DNA of 64,000 bases from Pipra filicauda (lineage: Eukaryota; Chordata; Aves; Passeriformes; Pipridae), in assembly GCF_003945595.2 (NCBI RefSeq), contig NW_024104616.1:186001-250000 (forward strand), in the 5' to 3' direction. Within the stretch, counting starts at the first letter, position 1. Every line of letters starts with the position of its first letter. Positions 13,901-28,900 of the stretch are shown piece after piece. The notes beneath the pieces are model-generated. The model searched no databases. It was not told where the DNA came from and saw only the letters and a program-made list of their open reading frames with translations. Both the position numbers and the translations under genes were made by a program.

Positions 13901-16900
13901 AAAAAAACATCCTTGCAACAAGAACAAGTTAAAAAAGTACAACGGATACCAGGGAGTCCTGCAACAGCTGCTTCCCCTAGCAGCGATATGACCTTTGGAG
14001 GACTTCCTTCACCAAAGCTTGATTCTTCCTACGAGCCAATGATAGTAAAAGAAGCTCGATATATTGCTATTACAATGATGAAGGTAAATTACTGTCATTT
14101 TAGCAATATAACTGTAAAATTCAGCAGTCAAAGTGTGTAAAGGTGTGTGACATAGAAGGAAACAATTATATTTAATTTTGGTCACAATCTGAAAATACAT
14201 TGGTTACAACTTATTCTGATTATATTTAAGTTCAACATAAAATTAGGTACATCAAAAGAACCAGTTGCCTAAACTCTAATGCAGTTAGGCTGAATTAGCA
14301 TTCAAAATAAAAGTTGTCTTTGATTTTGATTCGACTGATTAACAAATTAGACTAAGTTACTCAGGAGAAATAAATTAGCTGTTGAAATGGTGGAGAAGTC
14401 AAGCCAGTGTGTCCGTATAGAGTTGGAGTGTTGCAATGAATCCATATTAAAAACTAGAACTGGTAAACATAGGAAAATATCAGAGCTCAGCATAGTAAAA
14501 AGGTCATACAAATGATTTGTGTATCAATACATAAATATTAAGCAGCATCTGATGAAATGAGCCAGTGTCAAACAGATCAGCTCAGAGATGTTTCCAGAGC
14601 AGTTTTTAAAGAGATGACAGCTAGTGTTGATTTGAGTATATTATAGCACATGCAATAAATTTACATATATGTAACATGTATTGACCCAGTTAAGAGATGT
14701 GACATAATGTGTACAACTAGTAGTTGGACAGCTTAATGAGACATGATTAATCAGGAGTTAGAGAAGAATAATACTTAGTATAATCAGTATGGATTTATGG
14801 GGGGGCGGAACCACCAAAGTAACATCTTTTAGAGGGTACAGGGTCGTTTTTTGGAAAAGGATAGTGCTGCAGTACCTCTCTGTAAGCAGTGCAGCTTGTC
14901 CTAATGGATCAATGAAAGAACTACTGAATCAACGTAGTGCACAACAGATCGTTTAAAAACTCGTTAAATCACATGCCTGAAAATATATTTACAACCAGGG
15001 AGTGTATGTAAAGGATATAAGGGTGACTTTGTTGGTTTGGGTTTTTTTATTTGGACTGCTGCAAAGATCACTTCTTGCCTTGATGCTACTTGCCACTTTA
15101 AAAGGTAACTTGAGGCAGGGCAGAAATACATTATTTATTCTAAGTTATGACAGATTTCTGACAACCATTGTCCACAGGAACCTTCTGCTTCTTTTCCAGT
15201 AAGAGGTGTCAAATCTGTTCATGCAACTCTGAGGGTGGTATATCTTGTAATGCAATTGGATACTGTGGAATAAGTGATGGTGGTACGAGTGCAGGGTGTT
15301 CAAAAATTCTTTTTTAGATTTGACAGATCCTTTGAGTGATGAATGCTTCATATTAGGTCATTAGTGTGTAATGTTTTTTAATTGATTTGGGCCAAGTTAA
15401 AATGAAAATGCAAATATTCCTTTAAAGTCCTCTTAGTAGATAATAACAGTATGCATCTTCATAAAGCTAAAAGTAAAAAGTAAAGGACTACACCAAGGTA
15501 AAATACAAAAAGTATCTCTCTTCTTGTTGAGACATGCTTGATTTCCATGTGTAAATGCCTTTTCAGGGAATCTTCCCAAGGTTCCTTTCAGATTAGGTCC
15601 TTTCTATTAAAAATTTCAACTTTATGAATTCAAGACAGGGTCAATATTCTCTTCTACTCCCCTCCCTCTTTACTAAGCACACTCATTTGAGTGTAAAATG
15701 CAGATATCCCCAATCTTTATACCAACCTACATGTTGTATCAGTACTTGATACATCTAAATATGATTATAAAATGTAGTTTTTCACTTCATGACAATAAAT
15801 TATGACATGTTTGGGGGACTGATACCCAAAACTACGTCCTTGTATAGACACCCAAAGTGGCTCATCTGCATGTATGTTCAAATGTTCTTATCGTACCTTT
15901 TGTTGGTTTTGATTTAACATGGGAATCTGGTAACTCAGCAACTGTTGCACCCTGGAGAGATTCTTGCTGAGGGACTTTTTGCACTTCTAGGACTGCTATT
16001 ATTTACTTACGGGGCTTTTCGGAGCAGTGATTTCACAAGAAGCTGTGGAAGTGAACCATGTCTTTTTTGTAGTGGAAATCGATGGAAGGATCACCTCAAT
16101 ATAGAGGGGGTTTCTTCTTCACTTGAAAGAAAGAGTATCTGAAATTCCACTAATAAATCCACTGGGCTGTTTTGCAGTTTTTGACTCGCAGCATGTTTGC
16201 TTTCTTACCTTCACATGGTCTTCAGTGTACTACCTGGATTCAAAAGCTTTTTGTACAAGTGAGATTAGAAGAGATTCAAAGACTTGACTGTGAGCAGAGG
16301 CATTTTGTTAGCAGTAACTGTCTTTAGTATCTAGATAATGGCTCTTTAAAGAGAAAGTATATTCTTTTCATGTATGTGTATATATTTCTGTGTTTCGGAA
16401 TTTGTTTCTGATTCCCTTATAAATGCTTCTGGTGAGTGTAAAGTTAGATTAATGTATTCTTTGAGAAAATGCTCTGCTTTTTTTTATTCAAGACAGTAGT
16501 ATAACTGATTTTATGTTTGAATTCAATCTGTTTATAGGCATATGAAAATTATTCCTTTGAAGAACTACGCTTTGCTTCACCAACACCAAAGAGGTAAAAA
16601 TTAAAGAATTTCTTTTTGATGGGGACTTAAATTAACATGTCCTGTCACTTCTGTTTACATCCCCCCCCCAAGCCGTGACTGACAGGTAGAAACAAAAAAG
16701 TCAAGTATTATGTATTTTCTCACATTTAGTGATTTATTATTTCTTAACTGTTCTAATGTTGATTTCTTATTTGTATTATTTACTCTCTGGATGTGTTCTT
16801 TACTGGAAATAAATGTGGCATGGAGAGTTATATTTTCATATGAAATAATAGGAAGTTAGTACATTGAAAAGGAAAAAATTGTATTTGGATGATCTGATAG

Positions 16901-19900
16901 GAAAAAAAAAAAAGTTAATTTTCCCAACTCAACATTACAGATGATCTCCAAGAAAACAGTAACTGTTTAATGATTTTAATTGTTTTGTTTGTGCCTAGAC
17001 CCAGTGAAAATATGTTGATCAGAGTCAATAATGATGGTACATACTGTGCAAACTGGACTCCTGGAGCTGTTGGTCTCTATACCATTCATGTCACTATAGA
17101 TGGCATTGAAATAGGTACTTGATTTTCACTATATTTAAGCATAGATTTATATAATATCCACTTTGTATACTGATAAATGTATGTCCTGGTCCTCATAAGG
17201 TTTAATATTATAGTTCATAGCAAAACTTAGCAACCAGGTTTTGGTTCAGAAGCCTTCTATGTAAATCCCTCTTCTTTGTCAAAAGGTAAAAAAGACCACA
17301 GTTATTCTCACAAATCATGTATTTATAATGTGGTTAGACTACCAGATTGACAGATTCTCTTATTCTCAACCCTCAGTGTTGAAAAAGAAATGTCTTGCTT
17401 CAGCTGAAAGTGACAGAGATGTATAGTTAAAGGGGAAAAAAAACTAGCCCAACCTTGAAGAACCTGAGGAAAGGGGAAACTGTTCATGACAATGCAGGAA
17501 TAAATATTTTCATTTCTTCTGTGGAAAATTGAGAAAATGTAGTCTTAACTGAGACTCTACTTGAAGTCCTAATTATTTGTACTAATTTTTAAATTATTTT
17601 GGTTCCTTCCTTGCTGAAAATTTTTTAGTTATCTTGCTAGTCCTAGACTACACTAGACTACACTGTGAGATATTATGTGGAAAGAGTGTACCTCCAAAAA
17701 ACACTATGTTGAAGCTCTCATGTTAGTCATACTGGTGGGATGGTGAAGATGGTAGTAGAAACATTGAAAGCATTGTAGTTAGGCCCCGATCTGATGGGAG
17801 GGTTTGAGTGGATTCATCAGCAATTCCTCTTTTTCAATACTGTACAACACCTTTTGTAGACACATAATGATACTCATAAATACCGATACGTATAATTCAC
17901 ATAGAACTGGAGTGAGATGCTATTTAATATGTTAACTACAGAAGATAAGATGTATAAAATATAATTATTAATGGTTATCTTTGTTCCTCAAACAGGAACA
18001 TTTGCCTTCATAGGAGCCTCCAGTGCACTCAGTTGTATTTTTTTCCAGTGTTGGTAATTAAAGGTGCTGACTGTTTATAGGCCTTGTCTGGGTTGGCTTT
18101 TCAGGCTCTTAAGTTTCTCACATGTTGCAGTTAGCATCTGCAGCAGTGCAGCATGCATAACCAGAAGCTTTCACTTGCACTCCTCAAACGTTAAACACTC
18201 TGTTCACCACTCCTTGAAATTTACATCTCTGTAAATTTCCACAAATGAAAATACAGATGTTCAGAAAGTAATACCTTGCACCATGAAGCAACTGCAAGTG
18301 TTGTTTATGGCAGAGAGATAAGTGGAGATTTTGTCCACTCTGAGTTGTAGCACAGATAAACTATAATTACTGTTTAACTGATATATCCCCTTATATTTCT
18401 TTTTTTAAAACTTAGTCTTTGTTTGATTATAGATGCTGGACTAGAAGTGAAAGTAAAAGATCCTCCGAAGGGAATGATACCACCTGGAACTCAACTTATT
18501 AAACCAAAAGCAGAGCCTCAGCCAAACAAGGTTTGGAGAACTGAAAAACAAACAAACAAACAAACAAAAAACCACAAAACAAAAAAAAAACACAAACAAA
18601 AACCACAAAGCCAGATAGTTATATTTGTGTGGAATTGGGTGGGGGTTTACTATCTTTTAATATATACTTTATCATGTATTAATTAATGGTGCAGGACTTG
18701 AGGATATTTGCAGATCACTTTAATATGCTGAATGGAATGAAATTAATATACTGGATAAAAGGAAGCATTTTCATTCCGTTTTCTTTCTGTCTGTCCATGA
18801 ATAAAATGGTTAAAAGCTCTACAGAAACTGCCTTCATCTCAGCTTATCACACAAACATTGAACAGCTATTATTAAAGCCACAGACTGAATTCTGCACTAT
18901 TTTTCTTTCATATTTTACTATGAAATTAATTGCACGAAGGCTTTACAAAGATTTTGCTTGTTTTGTCTTAAGGATCTTCAGTCAATATTAAATCCATAAG
19001 GAGTTTCTTTAGTGATATTTCCCTTTCTTAGAATGATGGGATTTTGTTTTTAAAAGGTATGCTTTCTGTAGCTTTTGACTTCCCCATTTCACCTTACCAT
19101 TGCACCTTATTATTCCATCCTGAAGGACGAAAATAGACAAAAGTAAAGAAAACACACCAAAATGTGTGACAGTGCTATAAGGAAAATGCCCAGGTGAGGG
19201 AACCACCTTGCACTTCCTTTAAATACAAAGGAAGTGATATTAAATGAGGCGCTGAATGTTTTTTTCATGGCATAAACTTGTATGAAAAAGATGTGGAATT
19301 CTGAAATATCAGAAGGTTGTCCTTCCCTGTCTTATTACAATTGGGAATGGGGTTAAGGAATACATGGTTACCAAAAAGATCAGGTGTTTGACAAATTCTT
19401 ACCTATACAGCACATCCTGATTTTTTTTTCCAGCTTTTAGAGTAATCTAGAGACAGTAACTTTGTTGTATGGTTCCCCAGTCCATAAATGCATCTAGCAT
19501 CTGATTCTGCTACTAACAAGATTCTCTTTCCTTGCAGCTGCACCTCAAAATAAAAATAATAAATGTACTTTTAGTTTGCTTGCAATGTTTTATCCCTCGC
19601 TGCAACTATTTTTATTTTCTCCACAAGAAGCTACTTTTAGACTTTCTCCCTTCTCTTGGAAGGAAGACTTCCTGGTTAGTTCATTATCTTCATTAAAACT
19701 CCCAATTCCTACCAAGGGAGATTTATCTCACATGACTTAATGATAGCTCTATCCAAGCAGATCGTCATGTGTTCTTTGCTGTTACCAAGTTGAGGGACAT
19801 CTGGTTTGAGATGAGATAAACTACTGGATGGAAGTTCTGTTGTTCTTTTCAATTATTATAGTGGAAATTGCAGTGACTGGTTCACACATAATAACTCCAT

Positions 19901-22900
19901 GTTGTCAAATAACAGTCTTCATGAGACTTAAAAGAACTTGACCTCTGGTGTTCTGAGACGTTACCCAGTGTTTAATTCTTTCCCTATGTTGTTCTACTTG
20001 TATGTCTTGTTTCTTGTTTCAATTTGTAATCTCTTTGAAAAAGGAGCCATCCTTGTCCTGTATATAGTGTCTGTAGAGCCTGCTGCAAATTTAAACTAGA
20101 CCTTTCATGGTGAATCATATAATCACTCTTCTTTCTTCTGTGCCATAATAAATTACGAAACAAACCAGATTAAGGTAATTCTTTATGTATGAACAGCAGT
20201 ATTGTAAATAATACAGAAAGGTAATAATTGCACTGTGCTCTGTGTTTCTCAGTCCAAGAATGCAGATTAGACATGTATCAGTCAAAGACAGCCCAATGCA
20301 CCAAATCATGTTTCACTGAGAAAAAGGGCTTAGTTGAGTTCTAAAAGCTTCTTCATCATCTTTGTCAGCTTGAAATTTCAGACAGTGATAACCAAAGTTT
20401 ATTCTCAGTGGTGATCTGTTTTCAACTAGAAGCACCAAAATATTTTCACTGAGGCAGTGGAATGTTCCAAGTTTTTAGTCAAACCTTACTGGAATCACAA
20501 GTTGAAAAGGGGTACTATATTACGATTTTATATTTGTATTCTTCATTTTCTGGTATTTGAAGTCAGGTGCAAATCTGCTTTTTCTGTCCATCCAAGTTAG
20601 TAAAGGGAAGATTATGATAGTGATCTAGTGGGGTATGTGACCCAGGTTGTCTCCTCACTGACTGTGAAGCCTAAATTAACTAATTTGCAGGAAACTCCAT
20701 TCTGCATCCTATTGAGGAAGACATTATCTTTCAAACTATGTAATGTAATTCATTGTAATCGGAACCAACTAGAAGAAAGCAGTCCTAATTTAACTAATTT
20801 GAGGGTGATCCCTAAACAGTTTCTAGTTGTAGGTTGCAGTTTTCTGACAACTAGTTAGCTGCTGCAAAGGGGGAAAATGTTTTTTCCAGGCCTGCGCATT
20901 CTCAAAATCTTGAGTGTGAGTTCTTCCTCTAAATTAAAGATTTTAATCTAGGTTATAGCAAACTCTCATAAGATTTTTGGAAGTAACATTTTGGGTTGAT
21001 AATGCAAGGACCCCTAATTTGTAAGGCTTTGTTTATAGGCTTCTCTATATTGAGAATGCTGTCAGCGATGATTCAGCCTTGTACTTTTACAAGGATCTTG
21101 GAAGTCTTAGTTTTGTCTGTTGAGAGAATCTAAATATTTTGAGTAAGAGGATTTTTAATAAGCAAAACATTTGAAATCCTTTACGTGCTTCTGGTTTTTT
21201 TGTTTTGTTGGTTTTGTTTTTTGGTGGTTTGGTTTTTTTTTTTTTTAAATTAGCCTTAGAATAAATACCATTTCTTAAAATAAAAAATTTCTTTAAGGAA
21301 AAAAAAATTCATACACTTAGCTGTTATCTTTCATTATCTTTCACTGAGTTTATTCCTTACATATAAGTCTGTGCTTCATGTTAAGGGTTAAGTCCATACT
21401 TCCATTGATACTTTTATTAGTTTTACTTGTAGAGTTTTTGAAAATAACCTTCCAAGAAAATATATATGCTTTATACCATATGCGTAAAATATATGCACCT
21501 CTTAAAACAAGAGACCAAAAGCATAGCTTACATTTGTTCTTTATGGGACAGGTGCATTCATACACCTGAATGGTGAAAAAATTAAAGTGCATAACAACTG
21601 GGAGATTTTGGGGGGTTGTAGTAAGTTAAACTGATAATAAGGAGCCTCTGCTCTAACCTTTCTGTGGAAAAAGGAGAAACTATTGAAATAGCTATTCGAA
21701 AATTAAAGAAATAGATCTGTTCTTTTCCTATATTAAAATGTCTAGCTAAACTCTTTAGCTAAGGAAAAGATCCACATTTTGGTCAAAAAGTTGACTAAAG
21801 AGAATATTACGTAGTGCAAGTGAGAATGGTAATCCCAGGCTGATGAGTTAGGAGGTATATTAAGTTTGAAAAGGCAAATCCATTGAAACTTGCATGAATT
21901 AATAAAATGTGTGTGTTAAAGGCTCAGGAGCCTATACTGATCATTGTAGGGAATATCAGAAATATTTCCAAGACTGAATCAATGTCTATGTTTACATTTA
22001 GGGGGTTTTTTTAACACTGTGATTTTATTGGTTATAGTAAAAAAGTGAAGTTATACACAGCAACCATGGGAAACTAGCAACAAACTGTAACTCTTATGAC
22101 TGCCGTCTTGTCACTGGCATTTCAGAATCTGTTAAACCTATTTCTTTTTACTCTGAGAGCTCTGTTCCAAATTTTTTCTTCCTTACTGTCTTTCTTTGCT
22201 TCTCTTAGGTTCGCAAATTTGTGGCCAAGGACAGTGCAGGGCTTCGTATCCGTAGCCACCCTTCCCTTCAGAGTGAGCAAATAGGCATAGTGAAAGTCAA
22301 TGGATCCATCACTTTCATTGACGAGGTAATCAATAAGACATTTCTACTGAAAAGTGGGCTAAGATGTAAAGTTAATTAATGCAAATAATGGGGGTTTTTC
22401 CATGTTTAGATGTTGACATATACAACCTAAGAGCATAAATTGCAAAAATCTGAATTTACTAATATAGTTTTTCAAGCTGTCATTTTCTTTTAATTTACTT
22501 ACTTCAAAACCTATGTAACAAACATTTGAGATTCTGATACAAGAAAAGGAAGTTCCTAGAGTTCATCCTATAATAATATCTCTTAAAATTTAGCTTTTCA
22601 TGACTTACTATTTTAACTCTACACAAAAAATCAGATGTAGCTGTCCTTTTCATTACATCTGTAACTTACAGATTTGAAGGGTCACTAGTGTGTTAGACTC
22701 CTGTGCATGTATTTTTCTTACAATATAATTTCACATACAAAGAATATTTTTGCAATTTACGGAGTTATATCAGCAGTGGAAAAATGGGAAGTGGGGTATT
22801 TATGAAGCTTACAAAGGCTTGACTTTCTTTCCTCTTTTCTGTCAAAGAAATTCCTATTACTGCATGATTGGATTTAAATTTATCTTCACAGCTTTACTTC

Positions 22901-25900
22901 TAAAAAGATATACCTGTCATTGCTTTGAAATTCTGATTTTGTCGATATTCCTCTTCTACTTATATTCTATCAACATAGTAAAGGTGGTTGCTTCTTTGCT
23001 GCTATTATCTGTCTCTCTGAAGTCTGTTAATCCTTGCTAGCTGCAGAAGTTACAGGAGGGCATGGCTCCTTTTTGTTGCTTGTTTCCCATAGATCCACAA
23101 TGATGATGGTGTTTGGCTGAGGCTGAATGATGAGACAATAAAGAAGTATGTTCCTAACATGAATGGTTACACTGAAGCCTGGTGTCTGTCTTTTAACCAA
23201 CATCTTGGCAAGAGCCTTCTGGTACCTGTTGACGTAAGTAAAAGGTGCCTTTGAAAAATATCCAAAAGTACACTCTATCCTCATTACAAGACTTTCTTTA
23301 ATTAAGGCTGCAAATAAGTCCTGAGGTAAACAATATTTTAGTTATCAAATATAACCTTAAATGGTTTTGGAGTTTTTGAGGGCTGTTATGTAATGAGGGT
23401 GGAGTGTAGAAAGGTACGAGGCTTATGTTGAAGCCTCTCTTCCTGGATGAGAAACAGAAGTGCAAGGACTGCTGTAATAAAAATAGAATAGTATTAGATT
23501 TTGGTCTGCACCAGGTGTTTCTAATGCTAGATTGCATTTTCTGTAAAGTGGTCCACTGGGGCCATGATTTCAGAAGAGACTTGTAGCCTAGAGTGAATCA
23601 GTATAATTGAGACTTTTTTTAAAAAAAACAAACCTGAAAAGTTCTTTAGGCTCTGGGTTTTCTGTATATTTTTTGTGAGTTTTACACCTGAATCCTTAAG
23701 TTATCAATTTATTAGCTAACCAGAGAATCCCATAGCTTTAAGACTAAGTAAAAAATTGAATTTATAGTAAGAGTAAGCGTCATTTATTTGAATAACTTTT
23801 ATGGTGATCACCATCACTACAGTTCAAACGTTACAGCTTTTCTGGAAACAAGACACTTTTTTTTTTTTTAAATGCAAAGGACAGAAAGAGAAAACTGTAT
23901 TAGCCAAACCAGTATTTATTAAAAAATTTATGAAAGTGCAGGCCTTTCTGGCTCATCTGTTTTCATGCATTCCCCAGAGTGGGCAGTACCTTGGTTTCTT
24001 CTAGGCACAGTGTGAGAACCAGATCTAATTGCAAATACTGCTTTTTAGATTTGATCTTATATAAGATATATATATAGGTCTTATATAAGGTAGCTGCTGT
24101 TGCAGTTGAAGATAGTTAACAAATGTTTCATGAAATTAAACACTTCCAGCCAGTAATATCATCCTGTTGATGTTTTTCGGTTACAGAAGAACTGAGATAT
24201 TCCCAGTTCCAGTGAAACTGGACTATTTGCTAGTAGCCAAATCTGGAAATTCAGAAACCCCTGTGGCTGCAGCTTGTGTTCTGACACACGCTGTTATATG
24301 ATGTGAATAGGTCTTCTTCCTATTCACCTTCTTGACTGTAAATTATTCGTTGATGTATTTCTATTTGGAGATTTCTTTCAATAGAATTCTTGTTTGGAGG
24401 ATTACTTTGTTATTGCATATGGGAAGCATATTATTTTTGCACTCGGACGTCAGTCACTCAAATATGCCTGTTGTCACACTGTATCTAGTTTACTCTAGAA
24501 TATATGAGAACGTGGGTAAAAAATAAACTTTGCTTAAAATCTTGCCTGCATTTTTGTCTTAAAAATTGCTACAGTGTACTTTCATGAAATGTTAATATTT
24601 TTATGCAACAGTTGAATTTTAGCAGTTCACCCATGATAAAAGTGAATTCACATTGACTAAGTAATTAACTTCTGTAAGTCTGGATGGGTATTATATTCTG
24701 CTAGACTTTTTTTTAGTTGTTTGGGGGTTTTTTAGTTTAGTTATTTTTAATACATTTTTACATGTTGAAGGGAACTCTTTTGAGCTCAGCAGTTGTGTCT
24801 GTAGTTAGCAAGACCTTATTGGCTGGCATATTTTGTATAGCTCTAGCATTCACTTAGTTCCAGAGGAGAGCATATGCTGTGCTACTCTGAGAAAAGCCTG
24901 AAAGAAAATGGATGTGATAAATAACTGAACATTCAATCTTGATAATATACTCTTGAGGATTAAAATTTCATTTAAGTAAGTAGGTCAGGTACAATCAAAT
25001 GTGAAAGACAGTATTCGATTTTCAAACATTTCACTCTCTACCTCTGTAAAGTTCAGATAAAATATTATCTCTTTCCTTAAACACTGCTATGAATTATTTT
25101 TTATACCATTCAATCTATTAAAACCTGTTAGATTTGCTTAAGTTTCTTTTAAGTAACAGTTACATTACATCTTGAATAACACAAATCACGTGCTTTCTTA
25201 GCTTCTGATCGGTAAGCAGCACTCAACAACAGCAACTCAACAGCACTCAACTGTTCTAACAATGAAGGAATGTGCAAGAGATGTGTTTTAGCTAGTTTCA
25301 GATGGAAAGTGTCTTTGCACAGCTCTCATATTTTCAAATTTGAAAAAAGTTGAAAATATTAAAAAAAATTTTTTTCTCTGAATTGTCCAAAAAAAGGGCT
25401 GTGTTTGTAAGTTGTCAGATTCCATCAGTACAGTCCTCTAGAGGTGAATGACTCATGTGGCAAAAGATGTTCAATTAAATAATAAATGCTGAAGGTTCAT
25501 TAGATAAAAATTGTGATACTATCCGTATCTGCTCATCTTGTTCTCTTGATCTGGGTAACTGAATGAGCAGAACGTAGTAAAAAAAAATATATGTTAACGT
25601 AGAAGATTTTTTTGAATGCAAACTGTTTGACCAGTAGTGGCTTAACGAATAATGCTAGAGAAAGTCTCTCGTGTGACTGAAAATACAAATGGAAGATCGA
25701 TTGGCTGAATTAGTCATGGTATTCCCTGTTCAAATAGATGTCACATTACTTTTATTAGGCTCCATTTTTATTCAAGTCACGAGTGTGCAGACTTGTCAAC
25801 TCCAATTACATTGCTCTGTCACATTTAAATATGCAGGCCTTTTATAATCATCCCTTAAGTAAATAAAATCTCTCACTATGTTTTTTAAAATATGTGAAAA

Positions 25901-28900
25901 AGTGTATTTTTAAAAGAAAGTTTTAATTATTCTGTTTCATCACTGAATTGAACAGTAAACAAATAAAAAAACGGTAGGTTTTTAGCAGTGTTAATTTTGG
26001 CCTCTTCTTGACATATATATTATATCTACATTTTATATAGATTTATTGGCATTAACTAAATATTTCATGATAAAACAAACACTGGATGTTGTGAATTTCA
26101 CAACTATACTGTTTCTGTATATTTTTTTCAGAACTATTATATTTAAAGATAAATGATTATAGGAAAACAGAGATCCATGGTAGTTACCAATGTTTTATTT
26201 ATTTGAGCATTGGTCATTTACCTTCTTAGAAAAATCTTCAAAGTCAATGCTCTTCTTTTATTGGTCTTGTCCTTTCACAAGGAACTGCTGTATAGCCTCT
26301 GATCTGAAATAGTGCATCCAATCCACTGTAGGTAATACAGTTATAAAACTGAATTTAATAGATTGTGAGTTTGGATAAGCTGCTTCCATCTCTGGTAGTT
26401 ATGTTTCCCGCTGTCTTATGGCATTCAGTTAACTGGTTTTGAAAAAATACTTGTTAAGTTCCTTATGCTGACAGTTATGTATTCATGCTTACACATGGTA
26501 CTTAGTGGAAAGGATATAAAAGGGTACACACTGGGCAGAAGTAGACTTTTATCTTGGTTAAGCTCTGGAACTTGACTTTTAAAAAATCATATACTAAGGA
26601 AGTTTTTGTTACTTCATTTTAAATGTAAAACTTCATAATGTAACTGATGCCCAGTTACATTATTACATTCCCCAACCACCATAGGCAGTCAGGATTGAGA
26701 AACTGAAAGCTTTTCAAACTGTTATTGCAGTGGAAGAAGAAACCAAAACTAGTATGTAGGCTACAATTTTTGATCCAGAACCTCAGAGAACCGAATGTTC
26801 TGTGGAAATATTGAAGGACATTTGCAAGAGATTTCTACCATTGTTTTGAGCACAATGGAATGCAATTGGAGAGTAAGACTATGTTGGGTAAAATGTCAAG
26901 ATGGTTGTTTAAAATATAATACTGAGATTTTAAATGCTTCCTAATGGTCTGGGTTTTGGTATCAAAACAAAGTAATTTTTTAAGTGGGGTTTTTTGTTGT
27001 TTTTTTCTGAAACATTAAAGTTTATTGGAAGAAGTATGACTTCCTGAAATTAGTTTTAGTTCTTGGAATGGAAAGTTTGAAATGGGAAAAATAAACTAAA
27101 TCTACAGATGGTAGCAGAAGGACTAAATATTAAGCTTTTCTGTTGTCGTTTCTAATCTATTCATCTAAACTAGTATACAGTGTTCTAATAGCCAGTAGAT
27201 TCTCAAGTTCCTAGAGCAAAGGAGAGTTTCTAGTTTGATCTTTTTGGTGTTGCTAAGATGACATGGTCCCCCTTCGCTGCTGTTGGTTTCCCTTGTATGT
27301 TTTACACATAGAGGTTTATGATGTAGAAAAATAGGTCTTTGAAATTATTTAAATAATTTAGGTATGGATAGTCCACGTTTCCCTGTGCAGTAGAAGTCCC
27401 TCAGAAAATAGGAGATATGCTGCAAAGTAATACAATCAGTCAGTTTAAGTATGTTGGATGCCTATGAAGTACACTCTCATGTAAATGCAGACTTTTTTAT
27501 AGTTGTCATAGTTTTATGTCAAATTGGTGAGCCTGTACTCTGCCAATATTCCTATCTAATATCCTCCTCACCTTCCCCAAAACATACCACTAGTGTATTG
27601 GTACCTCCTTCAATTTTGGCAAAAAGTACTCAATTCTGGAGAAATGCTGGTGTTTTGACAATTCTCCTTTTTTGTCAAAATGGCAAATCGTTTTTATTAC
27701 TGAAACTTGATGTTTACAAAGATAGATAATTTGGTTCTATCATGAGATAAAAGCATGAATTTAGTTACTTTTAATATGTTTGTGTTTTTTCAAGGAATAC
27801 AGATGAGGCATGCCAAGGGTGTTTTGTACTTGTTTCGGCTTGAAAGGATTCACTACCTTAACTACTGTTAAATTTTCATGTGACTACTGTCCAGGGATTT
27901 CACCTGTTCCCTTATCAGGATGGGGATAGGAAATTAGATTTTGATACCTCTGTTCATGTAGATAAAATGGTTGCTTTGTCAAAGGGATTCCATCATAAAT
28001 ATGATTACTTGTACTGATATATATATATTATTACTTCTTTCATTTGACAGGAACAGTGAAAATTTCTTTGAAATGAGTAGAAACCAGCTTATGGAGAAAA
28101 GATGGCTTCTTTTTCGTGTTTTCATGATCAAAAAATGCTGTCCTCACGGTTCTGTGGGAGGAAAAAATACACAGAACAGCAGTGCTCATTTCTGTAGTGT
28201 GGGCAATTGGTTTTAAAATTAGTGGCCACTGTATTTGGTTGATGGTCATTCATAACAAACTAGTAAATGCATTGTACATTTTACAAAACCAAAGAAATCT
28301 TAGCAATTGTTCTCCGTATAGCACTGAAATTTTTGGCTCTGGTAAGGAGTACGATTTTGATGTGCAAACTGGTGAAATCTTTCTGTGCAAGTGAACTGCT
28401 TTCAGCAATGGTGAGCTTAGCCCTTCTGCATCTCTTTAGGTCTGACTTGGTGACTAAAATTCCATGTGCGTTTGTCTTGCATTAGTTGAAATTATCTTTC
28501 AGAACTGCAGAGCGTCTTGCTAGAAAACTGCTTTGTGATGGGACCAACTACTGTTTCATTGTAACAGCAGTGTGGGATTTTTCTGTGCATGAAGTCTCAA
28601 GCTTTATAAGAAATGTCTGGCTCTTAATTTCTGTAAATGGCATGACACACTACATCCATTTTGAGCTTTTGACATACTAAACTGTTTCTGTTTAATGGAT
28701 GATTTGCCATGGTGAGCAATGGACTCAGGTGACTTGATTAGGAGAACAAAACTTTCCCCTTTTGCAAAACATTCTACTAGTAAATTTACTTGTGTAGAAA
28801 GTTTGCATTATAATACCTTGAGCTTCTTCCTCCAGTATTTCTTTGTTCCCGTTTCTTTGTTGATATGTCTTTTTTTTTTAAACTTTGTTGCTCAGAATGT

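Larger units (their letters stand above)
18531..22208 (+). other. Intron 13 (weak GTTTGG donor, CAAA-rich start)
   Basis: A 3.68 kb intron that opens with the weak donor and the A/C-rich microsatellite. A G/T-rich tract lies at 21193-21246. I see no gene or complete repeat element. Confidence 0.8.

Noticed and set aside
15945..16142. 65-codon open frame on the + strand
   Set aside because: The peptide has no resemblance to MYCBP2 and lacks matching splice sites; likely chance.
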